Source of the DNA: Sphingomonas hengshuiensis
GTDB lineage: Bacteria > Pseudomonadota > Alphaproteobacteria > Sphingomonadales > Sphingomonadaceae
NCBI RefSeq assembly: GCF_000935025.1
Contig: NZ_CP010836.1
Coordinates: forward strand, 806,001 to 870,000
DNA: 64,000 nucleotides
Direction of reading: 5' to 3'
The translations under genes were made by a program, and so were the position numbers. Each line of letters begins with the position of its first letter. Positions within the stretch are counted from its first letter, which is position 1. A model generated the notes under the pieces. That model searched no databases, was not told the DNA's origin, and worked only from the letters and a program-made list of their open reading frames with translations. Below, in pieces: positions 56,201 through 63,200 of this stretch.

Positions 56201-56692
56201 TCGCTCGACACCGGTGAACTGGCCGCCAAGGCGGACTTCGCCGACAAGGCACTCGACGATGCGATCGACCGCGTACGGGCCAATAATGCAGTGCTGTCGC
56301 CTTCGCTGATCCAGGTTCGTGTCACCGGCTTCGAAATCGATGGCTGCGACGGCTGCGCCGATGACGGCAAGGATCTCGCACCCGGCGCCGCTGCCGCACC
56401 GCAGGGCCCGGCACTAGGCCAGCAGCCCCAGTCGCGCCCGATCACTTTCGACCGGCGCGAAGTCGATTTCAACATTCCGTCGCAGCCTCTGGACGACGCG
56501 ATCCGTGCCATCGCCAAGGCGTCGGGCTTCAACATCCTGTTCGAAGCGACCGAAGTGGTGATCAGGACCGCGCCGCCGATGCAGGGTCGCATGACACCCG
56601 AGGATGCACTGCGCCGTCTCCTCGCGGATCAGGGCCTGCGCGTGACTCGTACCGGGCCGCGGACGATCGTTCTGAGCAAGTCCGATCACTGA
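44225..56692 (+). CDS. TpsA 2: giant filamentous-haemagglutinin-family exoprotein with C-terminal STN domain
   Basis: 4155 residues. Signal peptide about 1-42 (TAAKAQ). The TPS core appears twice in tandem: residues 92-165 (ALLDWEQFRLQ to NGAKINVRQLV) and 187-263 (AILDWSNMSLQ to VVLSSLDIS), with NPNGI degenerated to DDNGV and APKGL. A long beta-helix-type body follows, with LLPAEYALLPGAYRVTL near 1925 and a CX9C pair near 3221-3231. DUF3739 lies near 3765-3898 (LFPGAQKA to IWSSFGDIAAGRG). After a CX2C motif and a Gln/Pro linker, residues about 4074-4155 form an STN domain (VDFNIPSQPLDDAIRAIAKA, then PEDALRRLLADQGL, then TIVLSK). An STN domain is foreign to TpsA proteins. The start follows AAAGGT. 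Confidence 0.92.
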   Translation: MPMTRFQPARIRVSGIARLRGLLGSASVAAIAITLPLTAAKAQTQPFGSMVRMQTGTVIGTNGQVSQWTGASAPVVGTDADGRPLMTIQQNQAKALLDWEQFRLQTNEVLEFRQQSADWIAVNRVHGQQASEILGEIRAPGKVFVFDDNGVLVGNGAKINVRQLVTGKGFSDVLVDGKTTTLVQSRSKAILDWSNMSLQAGEVLKYRQEAKDWVALNRSHAAGVTTIDGNVSADGHVYLVAPKGLAVNGNVSAQQVVLSSLDISNDQFEQNGLVSSYSTRLLPTFTNSVVTVGDYDYSAVQESILNIGGTWAEASDPNDPLKYNVTIGKNARITTGAGGKIMLFGPRVVNKGILSVSDEGQVILVGGENIFLTNALGNGMLSAYSAPYSPLATSREGIQYLVSDFVENAEWAVFLSKLLGRTVEAGDSLGYEDWTLLTGSKSINGLYAPGGLIAEYLSNKQYERAHAIGYTARNEGIIYAAGGGNVGFHGLNLEQMGSIEMTSTAKFRGSIEFLGTVQEYGDYADANDLRGIPLAGNGTVTFGVNSLTQIVPDLDSKDTIAVSSGAQSVGSMTIRAGKVDMQQDSLINMPAGTINAVLDATWHVFGNRGNGGNRGNEDGTRFFMDAGATIDLSGWKQSVLDMGYHQVTGRLFAAELADSPVQRDGALYRKEISVDRRFGTDLANWQNFDNLSLGTLAQFLVDGGTFTLDVGDDFIMKPGSVIDVSGGITTYSAGYVTTTLLRRLDGTVIDIRAADPDELYMGLANEWVQYDTKWGKQQSYYIPLLSSYRGQYETSYVEGGKGGLIEVLAPDALLQGTVKGETVAGRYQRGNIPAGGVFALNYIDNEKVTTNEKEYISNLVLITDSLPGLTASFGLQTRLSDVFGDVFGDEFDPETDAPATDTPRSDNATVASVGFLNNSTMGSYAFYQRGATSSGVPLNGFAAYVGSDVQIDLQNGASFTIGAEQRLGFDGSIRTEGGNVSLSGMALAFSNTSRIDTRGSWYSDYELSDAVPLVGQPRFDGGTVSLTAGADAEWAGLPGMGMSLPKGMVIDTSGGGWVNRDGILTPGIAGDLFVSTSFPYPGDPVDLSAVYDARAFGLAGNGALVLRFSDPVYIGNATATPVEGERSAVILNPELFENSGFSTIGILAPGVALLDGETINASTASLVLRDATLVNGLPAAYAATTGTDIYDIADVRTLSIEQRPLDTLSGMNIAFVSGDYLNYIGKGSSITTQLGGKIELVGNSYVFGALTAPAGQIWLGGASRAGSYRFNGVGRDGVIWIPQASELTYTVYVGPNGKLLAPGASLVLSQGVDANGAPTRDGAVFDGGLISIIADQILLDRGSLLSVEGVADQFDRPASATPGQLVPTMVASNGGTVMLQGLEMNIDSATYRAAAGGAGAVGGTFNLAWRPRYGATEAVDPTQMVDTLESYFTAGYFFDVDGQQVSSLYGADLSRIDWANVLGASFDFAPGFTLEDRAALVGMFTDYSAAAAGAPPMLVIGDAIDLNGVVPPTAEFSPGLARVFETLFGYTLPTLNTAEPAVTVLSTQRMDNAGFSSLGIDASAGIVFNGDVTLGGKRADGSYVFDTVRLNALSFMGTAGSHVTIEAGYLQLMTAAGIDSALYKQNIASAGVSPVMANTTITAKAGTLLGVSSADFYGFSTVDLVSAGDIRFSGVYDGVSNPTGLLQATGLLRFTADQVYAGSGRIFSVSSDTGIEIRPQNDGGPINASPYEAAAELSLNAPHILQSGILRSPLGILNLNAYQNGTEGSGTVTFAAGSITSVSGEGRLIPYGYTSNGDTWINPFTGTEMKTLPSKAVNINANLVDLREGSKVDITGGGDMVAREFIQGTGGTYDWLRGYRDANNSWIGDGSGIYAVMPGYEGDIAPLSFGGSSIPIGAKVYLPGGSGLAAGYYVLLPAEYALLPGAYRVTLNHREQDTVAMAAGEVRNLSDASSIQAGYQVSGITGQSTSGTLPFLVMSGTTLRARSTYIETSANGYFSSEAYLKKAERINRELLDLPRRPLDGGSLSLTVASELRLDGSLLSGAAKGGRDGLFDISSSHIVVAGSHTDLSQYAGYLALDSDQLSSFGAESILIGGTRSQTENVLQLTVGATDLVIDNAGSTLKAPDIILAASGRLDVLGGASVEAAGTITGAVGDIHVSQLYATAYDDDGTPDYIADDATYHGALDAGALVHLSVARQVDIVRDQAAVDAYAQLMRDPEALAAANAGRAKLGLAPLVAYAGLLTINEGSSLIGGHALALDATDNAIAVPGATLRASQISASSSLISIGAVPQGTGGLVFDASSLLALGNAQELTLKSYSSIDIHGSVNVRAADALRLDTRELRLLGDADQAATIRANSLTLANSQQSAAVAVAGEGTLTLSGATVRLEGGDKALSGIDRLVINADQRLIGSGTGTLHVPGSVAISAGAVTAESGQRLAIDATGDIAVAFNGATALPVFDGVGGAVTLAGSTIDFDGQIRMIGGQVNLTASDGDLRLRENARIDVTSGVATFYDVSVGVAAGTVNLTAARGDIALGQGSVIDVSGAGTGGDAGTLNLSAGLGDVRFDGIVKGQAGKDALGGTFSLLTGQIDDFGAFDAKIAAAGFDLSRRYEFNAGDVVINSVVRAQNFTLLANAGTVTLTGAIETTGANGGRVQLAAAGAVTLAGSGRIAAGAKATGGSGGTVVLETAGANGGVISIAAGAVIDVSGEGEGGRTVRLRAPQLGSGDVAIGTIAGSFTGARSVTAEAYRVYDNVSTIDRALIDRVSADATTFFGANGTAIQARLGSQVSLIAGIELRNAGDMQLATDWDLSGLRFNGAAGALTLRAAGDLRIDANLSDGFVGTQLLSGDSWSFNLTAGANIASPNSMAVLPTDLLAAGKGSLIIGGKADTIEYYYDPAYGNENRLYIRNSAGGFARDTSAQPSNFLLGFIELQRDAATGKYIDPTTGALIEKDPVTGDYTDTAVYGRRPLAWIHFASGGAFARQAQDGSIISYFGAGIDQNDVATIRPFAQWNNATGYSVRTGTGAIGLSAARDLVLEQRPSVVYTAGRAADALPGFYAPPKAVYGTQGGDIRVEVGRDIVADPRTPQLPSGYLRQSVSMNGDLGTFDAGTDRAFQQSTWWIDHSAFEGGLGALGGGNIDIAARGDVRNLGVAIPTSGRVTGGTFAGDPLELHTLGGGNLTLLAGGDVAGGAFYVGDGLGTIIAGGALTSGSQVHEYTYSCRELNANIGTCNMHYDPIGRDLTYDLYPMLFTSSGQLTIRAAGDLNIEGVFDPLLLGSLAQLNDGTVTRQGRQDMISYTAEASLSLFSSGGDVTMWNNDLNVLIAHLQSVPDQLQYLSSDVAILGSVEASDLQPSIGWLLRPSTISAIAAAGDVSILGGIVMMPSPTGNLDLLAGDNIVLGYETEARAEAPRTGVGNHPLNYRTTSYTEPGILMSQADIALLPTPDNIAPTRTRTLIRENFLYAGHGNISPAGTYFTEDNLPDLHVGDVRPARIYAARGDIVSDNLAILTLPKSAWVQANGSIYFPSFSFQHNQATDLSLLRAGDGIYFSHVLRRDVRYLRAFVDYGYVNVFGPGRLEVEAGGDIYLPDNSLGITTDRIQLYPVNTAVPAFTPTAPWHPDENAADIAISAGFNQAPSYAAFEAAYLDPLKADGMAEYVIDEASGKSLYLFDRDYPRAQGATGEFAVPEPREGLVNYVRRLQGLAPLETREAEQGYLDTAWAYWQTLSTDYKTPFYRSILFMETRSSGREANDPKSDRYGSAQRGYDAIATLFPGAQKAADEALAEGESRWNGDFETYASRVVSFGGGKVELVIPGGKVDLANVAAANDQTGQPSLEQPRGDAMRAGIITADGGEVNILAHNSVILNNSRLLTTKGGNVMIWSSFGDIAAGRGAKTSISPQYYDYLLDKWAAMEREPAGLPTGAGIGTLATQPGTPPADVDLVAPLGIVDAGDAGIRVSGNFNVFALQVLGLDNIEVAGIATGLPIPPAAPPTSLDTGELAAKADFADKALDDAIDRVRANNAVLSPSLIQVRVTGFEIDGCDGCADDGKDLAPGAAAAPQGPALGQQPQSRPITFDRREVDFNIPSQPLDDAIRAIAKASGFNILFEATEVVIRTAPPMQGRMTPEDALRRLLADQGLRVTRTGPRTIVLSKSDH

Positions 56693-56740
56693 CGCGATCC
56701 GGAATCTCTATCCCAAGAAGCGCTTTCACGGAGACTTTTC

Positions 56741-57478
56741 ATGGCCACTTCTCCCGACCGCGGCGCACTGCCGCTCTTCTTCCGCAAGCCGGTCGCATTG
56801 TCCTCGGAGCGCCACGCGCATTGGCGTGTGCGGCAGGGCGATGTCGGTTTCGCCGCCGGGTCCGCCGCCGTGCCGATCGTTGTGGGCGAGTTCGCCGCGG
56901 CAGCGCGCGACTATCCCATCCTCTTTGCCGATGGCACGGCGGCGCCGGTCGCACTGCTCGGCTTGGAAGCACGCAACCTGTTCATTGCCGATGGCGCATG
57001 GGACCCGGCGTCCTATGTCCCGGCCTATGTTCGGCGCTATCCCTTCACGACGGTCGTCGATCCGCAGGGCAATCACGCCTTGGTCGTTGATGCCGAAAGC
57101 GACCGGATCGTCGCCGATTCCGACATCAGCGAAGGCGAGGCGCTGTTCGCCGAAGGAAAGCCCGCGGTGCCGCTCAACAACGTCATCGCCTTTTGCCAGC
57201 GCTTCCATATCGACGCCGAGGCGACCGAGGCATTCGCCGCCGCGCTGCTGGCAAGCGACATCCTGGTCGAGCGGCGAGCGGACATCACGCTGGCCGCGGG
57301 CCAGTCATTGCGCATCGAGGGCTTTCGCATCGTCGATGAAGCCCGGTTTCGGGCCCTGGAGGCAGATAAGGTTCTGGACTGGCACCAGAAAGGCTGGCTA
57401 GGATTGGTTAGTTTCCATTTAGCGTCGCTTGCACGGTTCGAATCGCTGGTGTCGCGCCACAGTGCTTTGCCTGCCTGA
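56741..57478 (+). CDS. SapC-family protein 2
   Basis: 245 residues, paralogous to the protein at 30539. Family features: LPLFFRKPVALSSERHAHWRV, VPIVVGEFAAAARDYPILFADG, PAYVRRYPF and WHQKGWLGLVSFHLASL. No signal peptide. It begins 48 bases after tpsA2, behind GGAG. As in module 1, SapC directly follows the giant exoprotein, which supports a role linked to the surface protein, although the family's biochemistry is not established. Confidence 0.88.
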   Translation: MATSPDRGALPLFFRKPVALSSERHAHWRVRQGDVGFAAGSAAVPIVVGEFAAAARDYPILFADGTAAPVALLGLEARNLFIADGAWDPASYVPAYVRRYPFTTVVDPQGNHALVVDAESDRIVADSDISEGEALFAEGKPAVPLNNVIAFCQRFHIDAEATEAFAAALLASDILVERRADITLAAGQSLRIEGFRIVDEARFRALEADKVLDWHQKGWLGLVSFHLASLARFESLVSRHSALPA

Positions 57479-57585
57479 TAGGCCAGGAAGCAGATGTGAC
57501 GGCGATTCAAAGCACCCGGAGAGGAGGTACGAAGTTCTGGGGGGGCGATGGCGTCCCCGGAAGGGATAGGACTCAATTACCCGCA

Positions 57586-58065
57586 ATGAGCGCCTCGATA
57601 AAATCGACAATCCAGCGACTTAAGCTTGTGCTTTACCAACGGGGTGTATCGCCGCAGGACGTCGAAGATATCATCCAGGAGGCATATCAGCGTCTGGAGA
57701 AGTATCAGCAGACGCATGAAGTCCGGCACATCGAGGGATTTCTGGTGCGGACCGCGGCAAATATCGTTATCGATCGCAGCAGGGTTCGCAAATGGGAAAA
57801 GCTGGCCGACGACCCAGACGCGCTGATCATCGCGGACGACGCGCCCCGACCTGACGAGGTCTATGCGTCGCGCAAGCGGTTCGAGCGGCTGAGCGAGGGG
57901 TTGGCGATGCTGGACCCCTTGACGCAGCAGTTTATCCGGCAGAACCGGATCGAAGGTATAACGATGGCGCGCATTGCCGAGCAAAACGGCCTGACCGTGA
58001 GCGCGATCGAGAAGCGGATGGCGAAGGGCCTGAAGTTTCTCATGGGATGGATGGACGGGTGGTAA
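57586..58065 (+). CDS. ECF sigma factor 2 (FecI-type)
   Basis: About 159 residues from ATG at 57586. Region 2 (SPQDVEDIIQEAYQRLEKY, then VEGFLVRTA-like IEGFLVRTAANIVIDRSR) and region 4 (MLDPLTQQFIRQNRIEGITM, then IAEQNGLTVSAIEKRMAKGL) are both clear. The frame is open back to GTG at 57496, which has AGGAAG before it, but the extra 30 residues are Gly/Arg-rich and unlike the family, so the shorter start is preferred. Its stop overlaps the next start (TAATG), coupling it to the anti-sigma gene. It lies directly after module 2. Confidence 0.86.
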   Translation: MSASIKSTIQRLKLVLYQRGVSPQDVEDIIQEAYQRLEKYQQTHEVRHIEGFLVRTAANIVIDRSRVRKWEKLADDPDALIIADDAPRPDEVYASRKRFERLSEGLAMLDPLTQQFIRQNRIEGITMARIAEQNGLTVSAIEKRMAKGLKFLMGWMDGW

Positions 58066-59009
58066 TGGCGGGACGAATCCTCTTTCCGTTCGCCCGCGGC
58101 GATAGGCTAAGAGCCGAGGCCGCGCAGCTTGTCGTCCAGGGCGACGATGCCAAGCTCGACGAGTGGCTGTCGGCAGACGTGGAGCGAGCGACTGCGTATC
58201 TCGAAGGCGCGTTCCTTTGGAACGATCTCAAGGGCGTTCCGGCGGCAACTGCGCCCAGCGTCCCGGCGTTCTCGGCCAATCGCCGGTATTTTGTCGCAGC
58301 GGCTGCGGCTGCGGCCGTCGTCGTCGCAGCCATCGGCTTGCCGCTGGTCAGCGGCACCGGTGAAATCGTCCACCGCACGGCGGTCGGCGAACAGCGCGTC
58401 GTCACGCTGGCCGACGGCAGCCGGGCAACGCTCAACACCGACACTGTGCTCGAAGTGGCGTATACCGCCGAGCGGCGCGGCATGCGGCTGGTGCGCGGCG
58501 AGGCCTTGTTCGAGGTCGCGCACGACCCCAACTATCCTTTCCTGGTCGAAGCCGGCGGCGGAACCGTGCGCGCGCTGGGCACCGCGTTCGTCGTTCGCAG
58601 CGAGCGTGACCGGCTCGAAGTGACGTTGATCACCGGTCGAGTCGAAGTGTCGCGGCAAACCGGCGCCGCGCGGCGCGTTGTCGAGCTTTCGCCGGGCGAG
58701 CGGTATAGCAGCGATGGTGATGCCGGTCCGGTGAAGCTGGACAAGCCTCGAGTCGAGGCGGTGATCGCCTGGCGCAACGGCCAGCTGATTTTCGACGAAA
58801 CCCCGCTCGCCGAAGCCGTGGCCGAGGCCAACCGATATGAAATCCAGCCCATTGAATTGCGGGTCACCGGGGACCCCGCCACGCTGAGCGGCGTGTTCCG
58901 CACCGGCGAGAACCACAATTTCGCGCGCAGCGTCGCGACGATGTACGGTCTTCAGATCGATGAAGCACCCTCAGGCATTGTGATCAGCGGCCGGATCAAC
59001 ACGCGCTAG
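58065..59009 (+). CDS. FecR-family anti-sigma factor 2
   Basis: About 314 residues. Cytoplasmic sigma-binding part (AAQLVVQGDDAKLDEWLSAD), one membrane span (about 74-95), and the periplasmic FecR domain with TAVGEQRVVTLADGSRATLN, GEALFEVAHDPNYPFLVEAG and VRALGTAFVVR. The C-terminal STN-like tail shows IFDETPLAEAVAEANRYE. The ATG overlaps the sigma stop codon by one base. The natural signal to such proteins is an STN domain in the periplasm; the nearest one is the C-terminus of TpsA 2, encoded 1.4 kb upstream. Confidence 0.88.
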   Translation: MAGRILFPFARGDRLRAEAAQLVVQGDDAKLDEWLSADVERATAYLEGAFLWNDLKGVPAATAPSVPAFSANRRYFVAAAAAAAVVVAAIGLPLVSGTGEIVHRTAVGEQRVVTLADGSRATLNTDTVLEVAYTAERRGMRLVRGEALFEVAHDPNYPFLVEAGGGTVRALGTAFVVRSERDRLEVTLITGRVEVSRQTGAARRVVELSPGERYSSDGDAGPVKLDKPRVEAVIAWRNGQLIFDETPLAEAVAEANRYEIQPIELRVTGDPATLSGVFRTGENHNFARSVATMYGLQIDEAPSGIVISGRINTR

Positions 59010-59012
59010 CAG

Positions 59013-59180
59013 GCTGTTGAAGAAGTCCATTTCCGCTGGAAGCTCAATGCGGAGAGGCACCAGGTCGAATGCTTCTTCAACAAACTCAAACGCTTCCGGC
59101 GCATCGCCCTACGATGCGAGAAAACCGTCACTGCCTTCATGGGCGTCGTACGTCTCGCATGCGCCATGATCTGGATGACA
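59013..59180 (+). pseudogene. IS5-family transposase, 3'-terminal remnant
   Basis: Translated from 59028, the sequence reads like the C-terminus of IS5-type DDE transposases: a variant of the VERFFNKLKHFRR box (VECFFNKLKRFRRIALR), then EKTVTAFMGVV and LACAMIW. There is no start, no upstream catalytic part, and the frame continues without the family's normal stop, so it is a broken fragment. TGTTGAAGAAG (59015-59025) and its exact reverse complement CTTCTTCAACA (59072-59082) flank the first part, possibly the trace of an element end joined to the gene's 3' part by deletion. Confidence 0.72.
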
Positions 59181-59216
59181 GCACCTGGGATATTGTACTC
59201 GCGGCCTGAGCGCCTG

Positions 59217-59453
59217 TCAGCCCGGGCGACCTCCTCCGCCTTTCGGCTCACTAAGCATGCCGAGAATCGGGGCGAGGGTGACTAGGGCGAGGGCAGCCAC
59301 CAAGATGCAAACGATCTCGTCGGCGATCGCAAGGCGAAACGCCATCCACAAAAGCAGGAACGTGCCTGCCCAAACGGCAACGATGCCGAAACCACCAGCG
59401 ATCGTGGATCGGACCGGGGGTAACGGGGCGGCTTTGTCCGCGTGTCTGGCCAT
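59217..59453 (-). CDS. Small two-span membrane protein, unknown function
   Basis: 78 residues with two hydrophobic segments (about 19-43, FGIVAVWAGTFLLLWMAF; and 47-68, VCILVAALALVTLAPILGML) and a Gly-rich tail. ATG at 59453 follows AAAGGAAC with good spacing, which supports a real gene. No domain is recognised. It stands alone on the minus strand between the transposase remnant and the response regulator. Confidence 0.6.
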   Translation of the reverse strand: MARHADKAAPLPPVRSTIAGGFGIVAVWAGTFLLLWMAFRLAIADEIVCILVAALALVTLAPILGMLSEPKGGGGRPG

Positions 59454-59664
59454 CTGTGGTTCCTTTCAATCCTGATCGGATCCCAGGAAATATCCGGCGA
59501 ATGCGGGCTGCTGCTATTCTACGGCAGGACGGCATAGCTATGCGGTGGTATAAATGATCGAGGCGCTGCGACGCATCTCCAGCCGGCGCCGGCACGATCG
59601 TGCCGCCGCTGAACATACCTCGGTATATCTTTCAACTTCGCTGGAAATGCGTGACGTTGGCCGC

Positions 59665-60273
59665 ATGGAAGACGATGCCATCGTTCACGTGATTGATGAC
59701 GATCCGTCGATGCGTCGTTCGGTCGAAAGCTTGCTGCGATCCGTCGATATCGTCGCCCGAACCTATGAATCGGCGCGCGCCTTTCTGGCCAGCGAGCAGC
59801 CTGACCTTCCTGGCTGCCTGTTGCTCGACGTCCGGCTCCCCGGGCTCAGCGGCCTGGACTTTCAGTCGCAACTCGAACGCCTTGGCATTGGATTGCCGGT
59901 GATCATGATGACCGCGCATGGCGACATACCGATGACCGTGCAGGCGATGAAGGCAGGCGCAACCGACTTCCTGCCGAAGCCGTTCCGGGATCAGGATCTT
60001 ATCGACGCGGTCGCCGTGGCGATCGAGAGGGATCGGGTGCGCCGTATCGATGATCAGGAACTGGCGCTGGTCCGGGAACGCTATGCGTTGCTATCCGATC
60101 GCGAGAAGCAGGTGATGGCGTTCGTGACCAATGGCCGGCTGAACAAGCAGGTTGCCTTCGATCTGGGCCTGAGCGAGATCACGATCAAGATTCACCGCGC
60201 ATCCGGGATGCGCAAGATGGGCGCCAGGACCTTGCCCGATCTCGTCAAGATGGCGCAACTGCTGAAGCTCTAG
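59665..60273 (+). CDS. FixJ-type response regulator
   Basis: About 202 residues. The receiver domain has the acidic pair in HVIDDDPSMRRS, the phospho-acceptor Asp55 in LLLDVRLPG, the Thr in MMTAHGD and the Lys in LPKPF. The C-terminal LuxR-type HTH reads LSDREKQVMAFVTNGRLNKQVAFDLGLSEITIKIHR. Starting at 59665 puts the Asp at 55, as in FixJ (54); ATG at 59647 and 59554 are further upstream. It converges on the sensor kinase gene with 13 bases between the stops, and the two form a probable two-component pair. Confidence 0.9.
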   Translation: MEDDAIVHVIDDDPSMRRSVESLLRSVDIVARTYESARAFLASEQPDLPGCLLLDVRLPGLSGLDFQSQLERLGIGLPVIMMTAHGDIPMTVQAMKAGATDFLPKPFRDQDLIDAVAVAIERDRVRRIDDQELALVRERYALLSDREKQVMAFVTNGRLNKQVAFDLGLSEITIKIHRASGMRKMGARTLPDLVKMAQLLKL

Positions 60274-60286
60274 CAGTGCCGGTCGC

Positions 60287-63200
60287 CTATTGCCCGGTCG
60301 TTGGCAGGGTGAAGCGGAAGCATGCGCCGACCGCGCCGTTAGACGCATTGATAAACCCGCCATGCGCCTCGATGATCGACCGGCAGATCGCCAGGCCCAT
60401 CCCCATGCCCTGCGGCCTGGTGGTGAAGAACCCCGTGAACAGATGATCCAGATTGTCGGGCGCGATGCCGGGGCCGGTGTCGCTGACCGATACCGCCAGC
60501 GTGTCCCCGTCGAGAGAGGTCGATACCGTAATGAGCCGCTTGTCGCGGTCGGTCGTGGACATGGCCTGGGCCGCGTTGAGCGCGAGGTTGACGATGACCT
60601 GCTGGAGCTGAATGCGGTCCCCGACGATTGCGGGCAAGCCGGAAGCGAGGCGGGTGGCAATCTTCACGGCGTGCGTTGCAGCTTCGTGCCGCACGATCAC
60701 CAGCGCTTCTTCGACGACGTCATTGAGGTCGAGAGCGACATAGGCCGGGTCGCGCTTCATCGCCATGCCGCGGATGCGCGCGATGATGTCGCTCGCGCGT
60801 TGCGCGTCCTCGATGACCTGCTCCGACAAGGTTTTGAGCTCATCCATGTCGGGCGTCTCGCGCTTCAGCCAGCGCAGGCTGGCCTGCGCATAGGCAGCGA
60901 TCGCCGCCAGGGGCTGATTGACTTCATGCGCGATCGACGCGGCCAACTCGCCCAGCGTGGACACCCGCGCCGCATGGCTGAAATCGGCCTGGACGCGTTG
61001 CAGTCGCTGTTCGGCACGCTTGCGGTCGCCAATGTCGAGGGTGCTGACCACGCTGATCGCCTGATCACCGACCTGTGTGGGATAGGCGACCGAGAAGGCG
61101 ATGTCGGCGGTGCCGCGATTCGGCGTCTCCATCAGCCCTTCTTCGGCATAGCCGCCATCCCCCCGCCAGCGCGCGAGCAGCGAATTTCGGAAGATCTCGG
61201 GATGGTTGCGCCAAAAATCGGCGGTGGTACGACCCGTGAGTTCCTGGGGGTCCTGCACCCCGGCCAGCTTGGCGGCGGCCGCGTTCGCCTCGACGATCGT
61301 GACCTGCTCCATGCACCGCACCAGAAGGTCCGGGTTCGCATCGAAGTGCGCGCCAAGATCCTCCACCCCCTGATGCTTCAATGCCGTCAGCAGGTCGGTC
61401 ATGCCACTGGGATCGAGCCGCCAGAGTGCTACGGGGATCTGCTGGAAGAGTTCACGATACCGACCCTCGCTCAGGCGGAGCGCCTGGCTGGTCCGCGTGC
61501 GTTCGCTCAGGTCGACGAACCCGACGATGTTGATGCCGCGCGCGACCAGTTCGGCTGGGTAGGCGATGGTGTACAGCACATCGACCACGTCGCCCTGGAG
61601 ATTGACGACCTGGGTTTCCTCCGAGAACGCCTTGGCGCCGCGCAGCCTGGCCATGGTCGAGCGCAGGACCGTGTCGGGGCGAAGCGTCCAGAACGGCTCG
61701 ATGGTTCGGGGAATCACCGCTTCGCCCTGCATTCCGAAGAGCCGTAGCGCTTCGGGGTTGCACGCATCGACCTGCACATGCCGCAGGAGTTGTTCGATCA
61801 GCGCGGGCTGTGCCTCAAGATGGGCGGCGAGCGCATCGTTTTCCAACCCGAACCCCTCCAGCCAAAGCTGGAGGTCGCGCATGTCGAGCTGGACGAGCGC
61901 GACGGGCATGTGGTCGAATAGATTGCGGAAGCGCGCCTCGCTTGCCTCCAGCGCCTTGAAAGCGTCGACGCGATCGCTGATGTCGAGCGCTGCGACCAGG
62001 TTTACACTCTGATCGGCGAAGGCATCCGGGAAGCCTACGGTTACCAAGGCATCGAATTCGGTGCCGTTTGCGCGAAGCAGGCGCGCCTCGGACTGCACAT
62101 ATTTGCTGCCGCGCATGCGTTGGTCGCTGATACGAATGGTGGCTTCATCGGTGGCCCAGAAGCGGCTCAGCGGCCCGATTGCCTGCTCCTTGGTTTCCAG
62201 CCCGAACAGTCGCAGTGTGGCTTGGTTTACCTCGATAACGTTCAGCAGGTCTCCCGCGCTGAAATCGGGATTGGCGGCGGCATAGGGCAACAGGCTGGTT
62301 TCGCCGGCATCGCGGAGTGCCTGCAGCTTGGCCTTCATGGCGCTGCCGTCCATGCGCCAGACGGCCATGGGCATGAATTCGAAGAGGTTGCGATAGCGCT
62401 CTTCGCTTTCGCGCAACTCGCGCTCCATCGCCTTGCGATCCGAAATGTCGATCACGCCGACAAGGACCGTGCCGCGCGCCTTGTGATTCGAGGGCCAGCA
62501 GACCGTGAACAGCGCGTCCAGAAGCGAGCCGTCCCAGCGCTGCAATCGCACTTCGGTCATGAAGCGGTCGCGTCGCTCTGCGGCGGCGATCAGGGCTTCG
62601 GCGTAGACCGGACGGCTTTCCTGCGGCCATTCCCAGCCGAGCGGAAGTTCCAGAATCGCCTCGCGCGACGGTGCGCGGAAAACCTCTATCGTCGTGTCGT
62701 TGACGTCGACGATCCTGGTGGCGGCGATGCACTCGTCGACAAAGCCTGGATGCGCAGCGAAATAGGCGCGGAGGTCGGTGACGCCGGACCCGAAAAGCGC
62801 GCCAATCTTCTTGCGAACCTCCGAGAAATCCATCTCCCAGAAGGACGCCGCCATGGCGTGAAACAGATTATTGTAGCGGTGCGCGGTTATCTCGTTTTCG
62901 AGGCGTGCCTTCTCCTCGGCAGTCTTGTCGATCCCGCGTTCAAGGATGTCCAGTGTCGCGCCGGTCGCGTCGCGGCGCAGCAGCCAGCGGACATCGATGC
63001 ACAGCTCGCGACCGTCGGCGGCGGTGCGAAACACTTCGCCCGACCAACTGCCATTGGCCTCCAATTCCCGCTCGATCGCGGCCAGCCCGAAAGGATGCCG
63101 CGTGTTCAGGTGCGCATTCAAAGGCTGACCGATCGCTTCCGCCGAGGCGAGGCCATAGAGCGATTGCGAAGCCTGGTTCCACAGCACGATTCGGCCGGAT

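Noticed and set aside
57496..57585. N-terminal extension of ECF sigma 2 from GTG
   Set aside because: The added residues are Gly/Arg-rich and unlike any ECF N-terminus, although a ribosome-like AGGAAG precedes the GTG; the start at 57586 fits the family.
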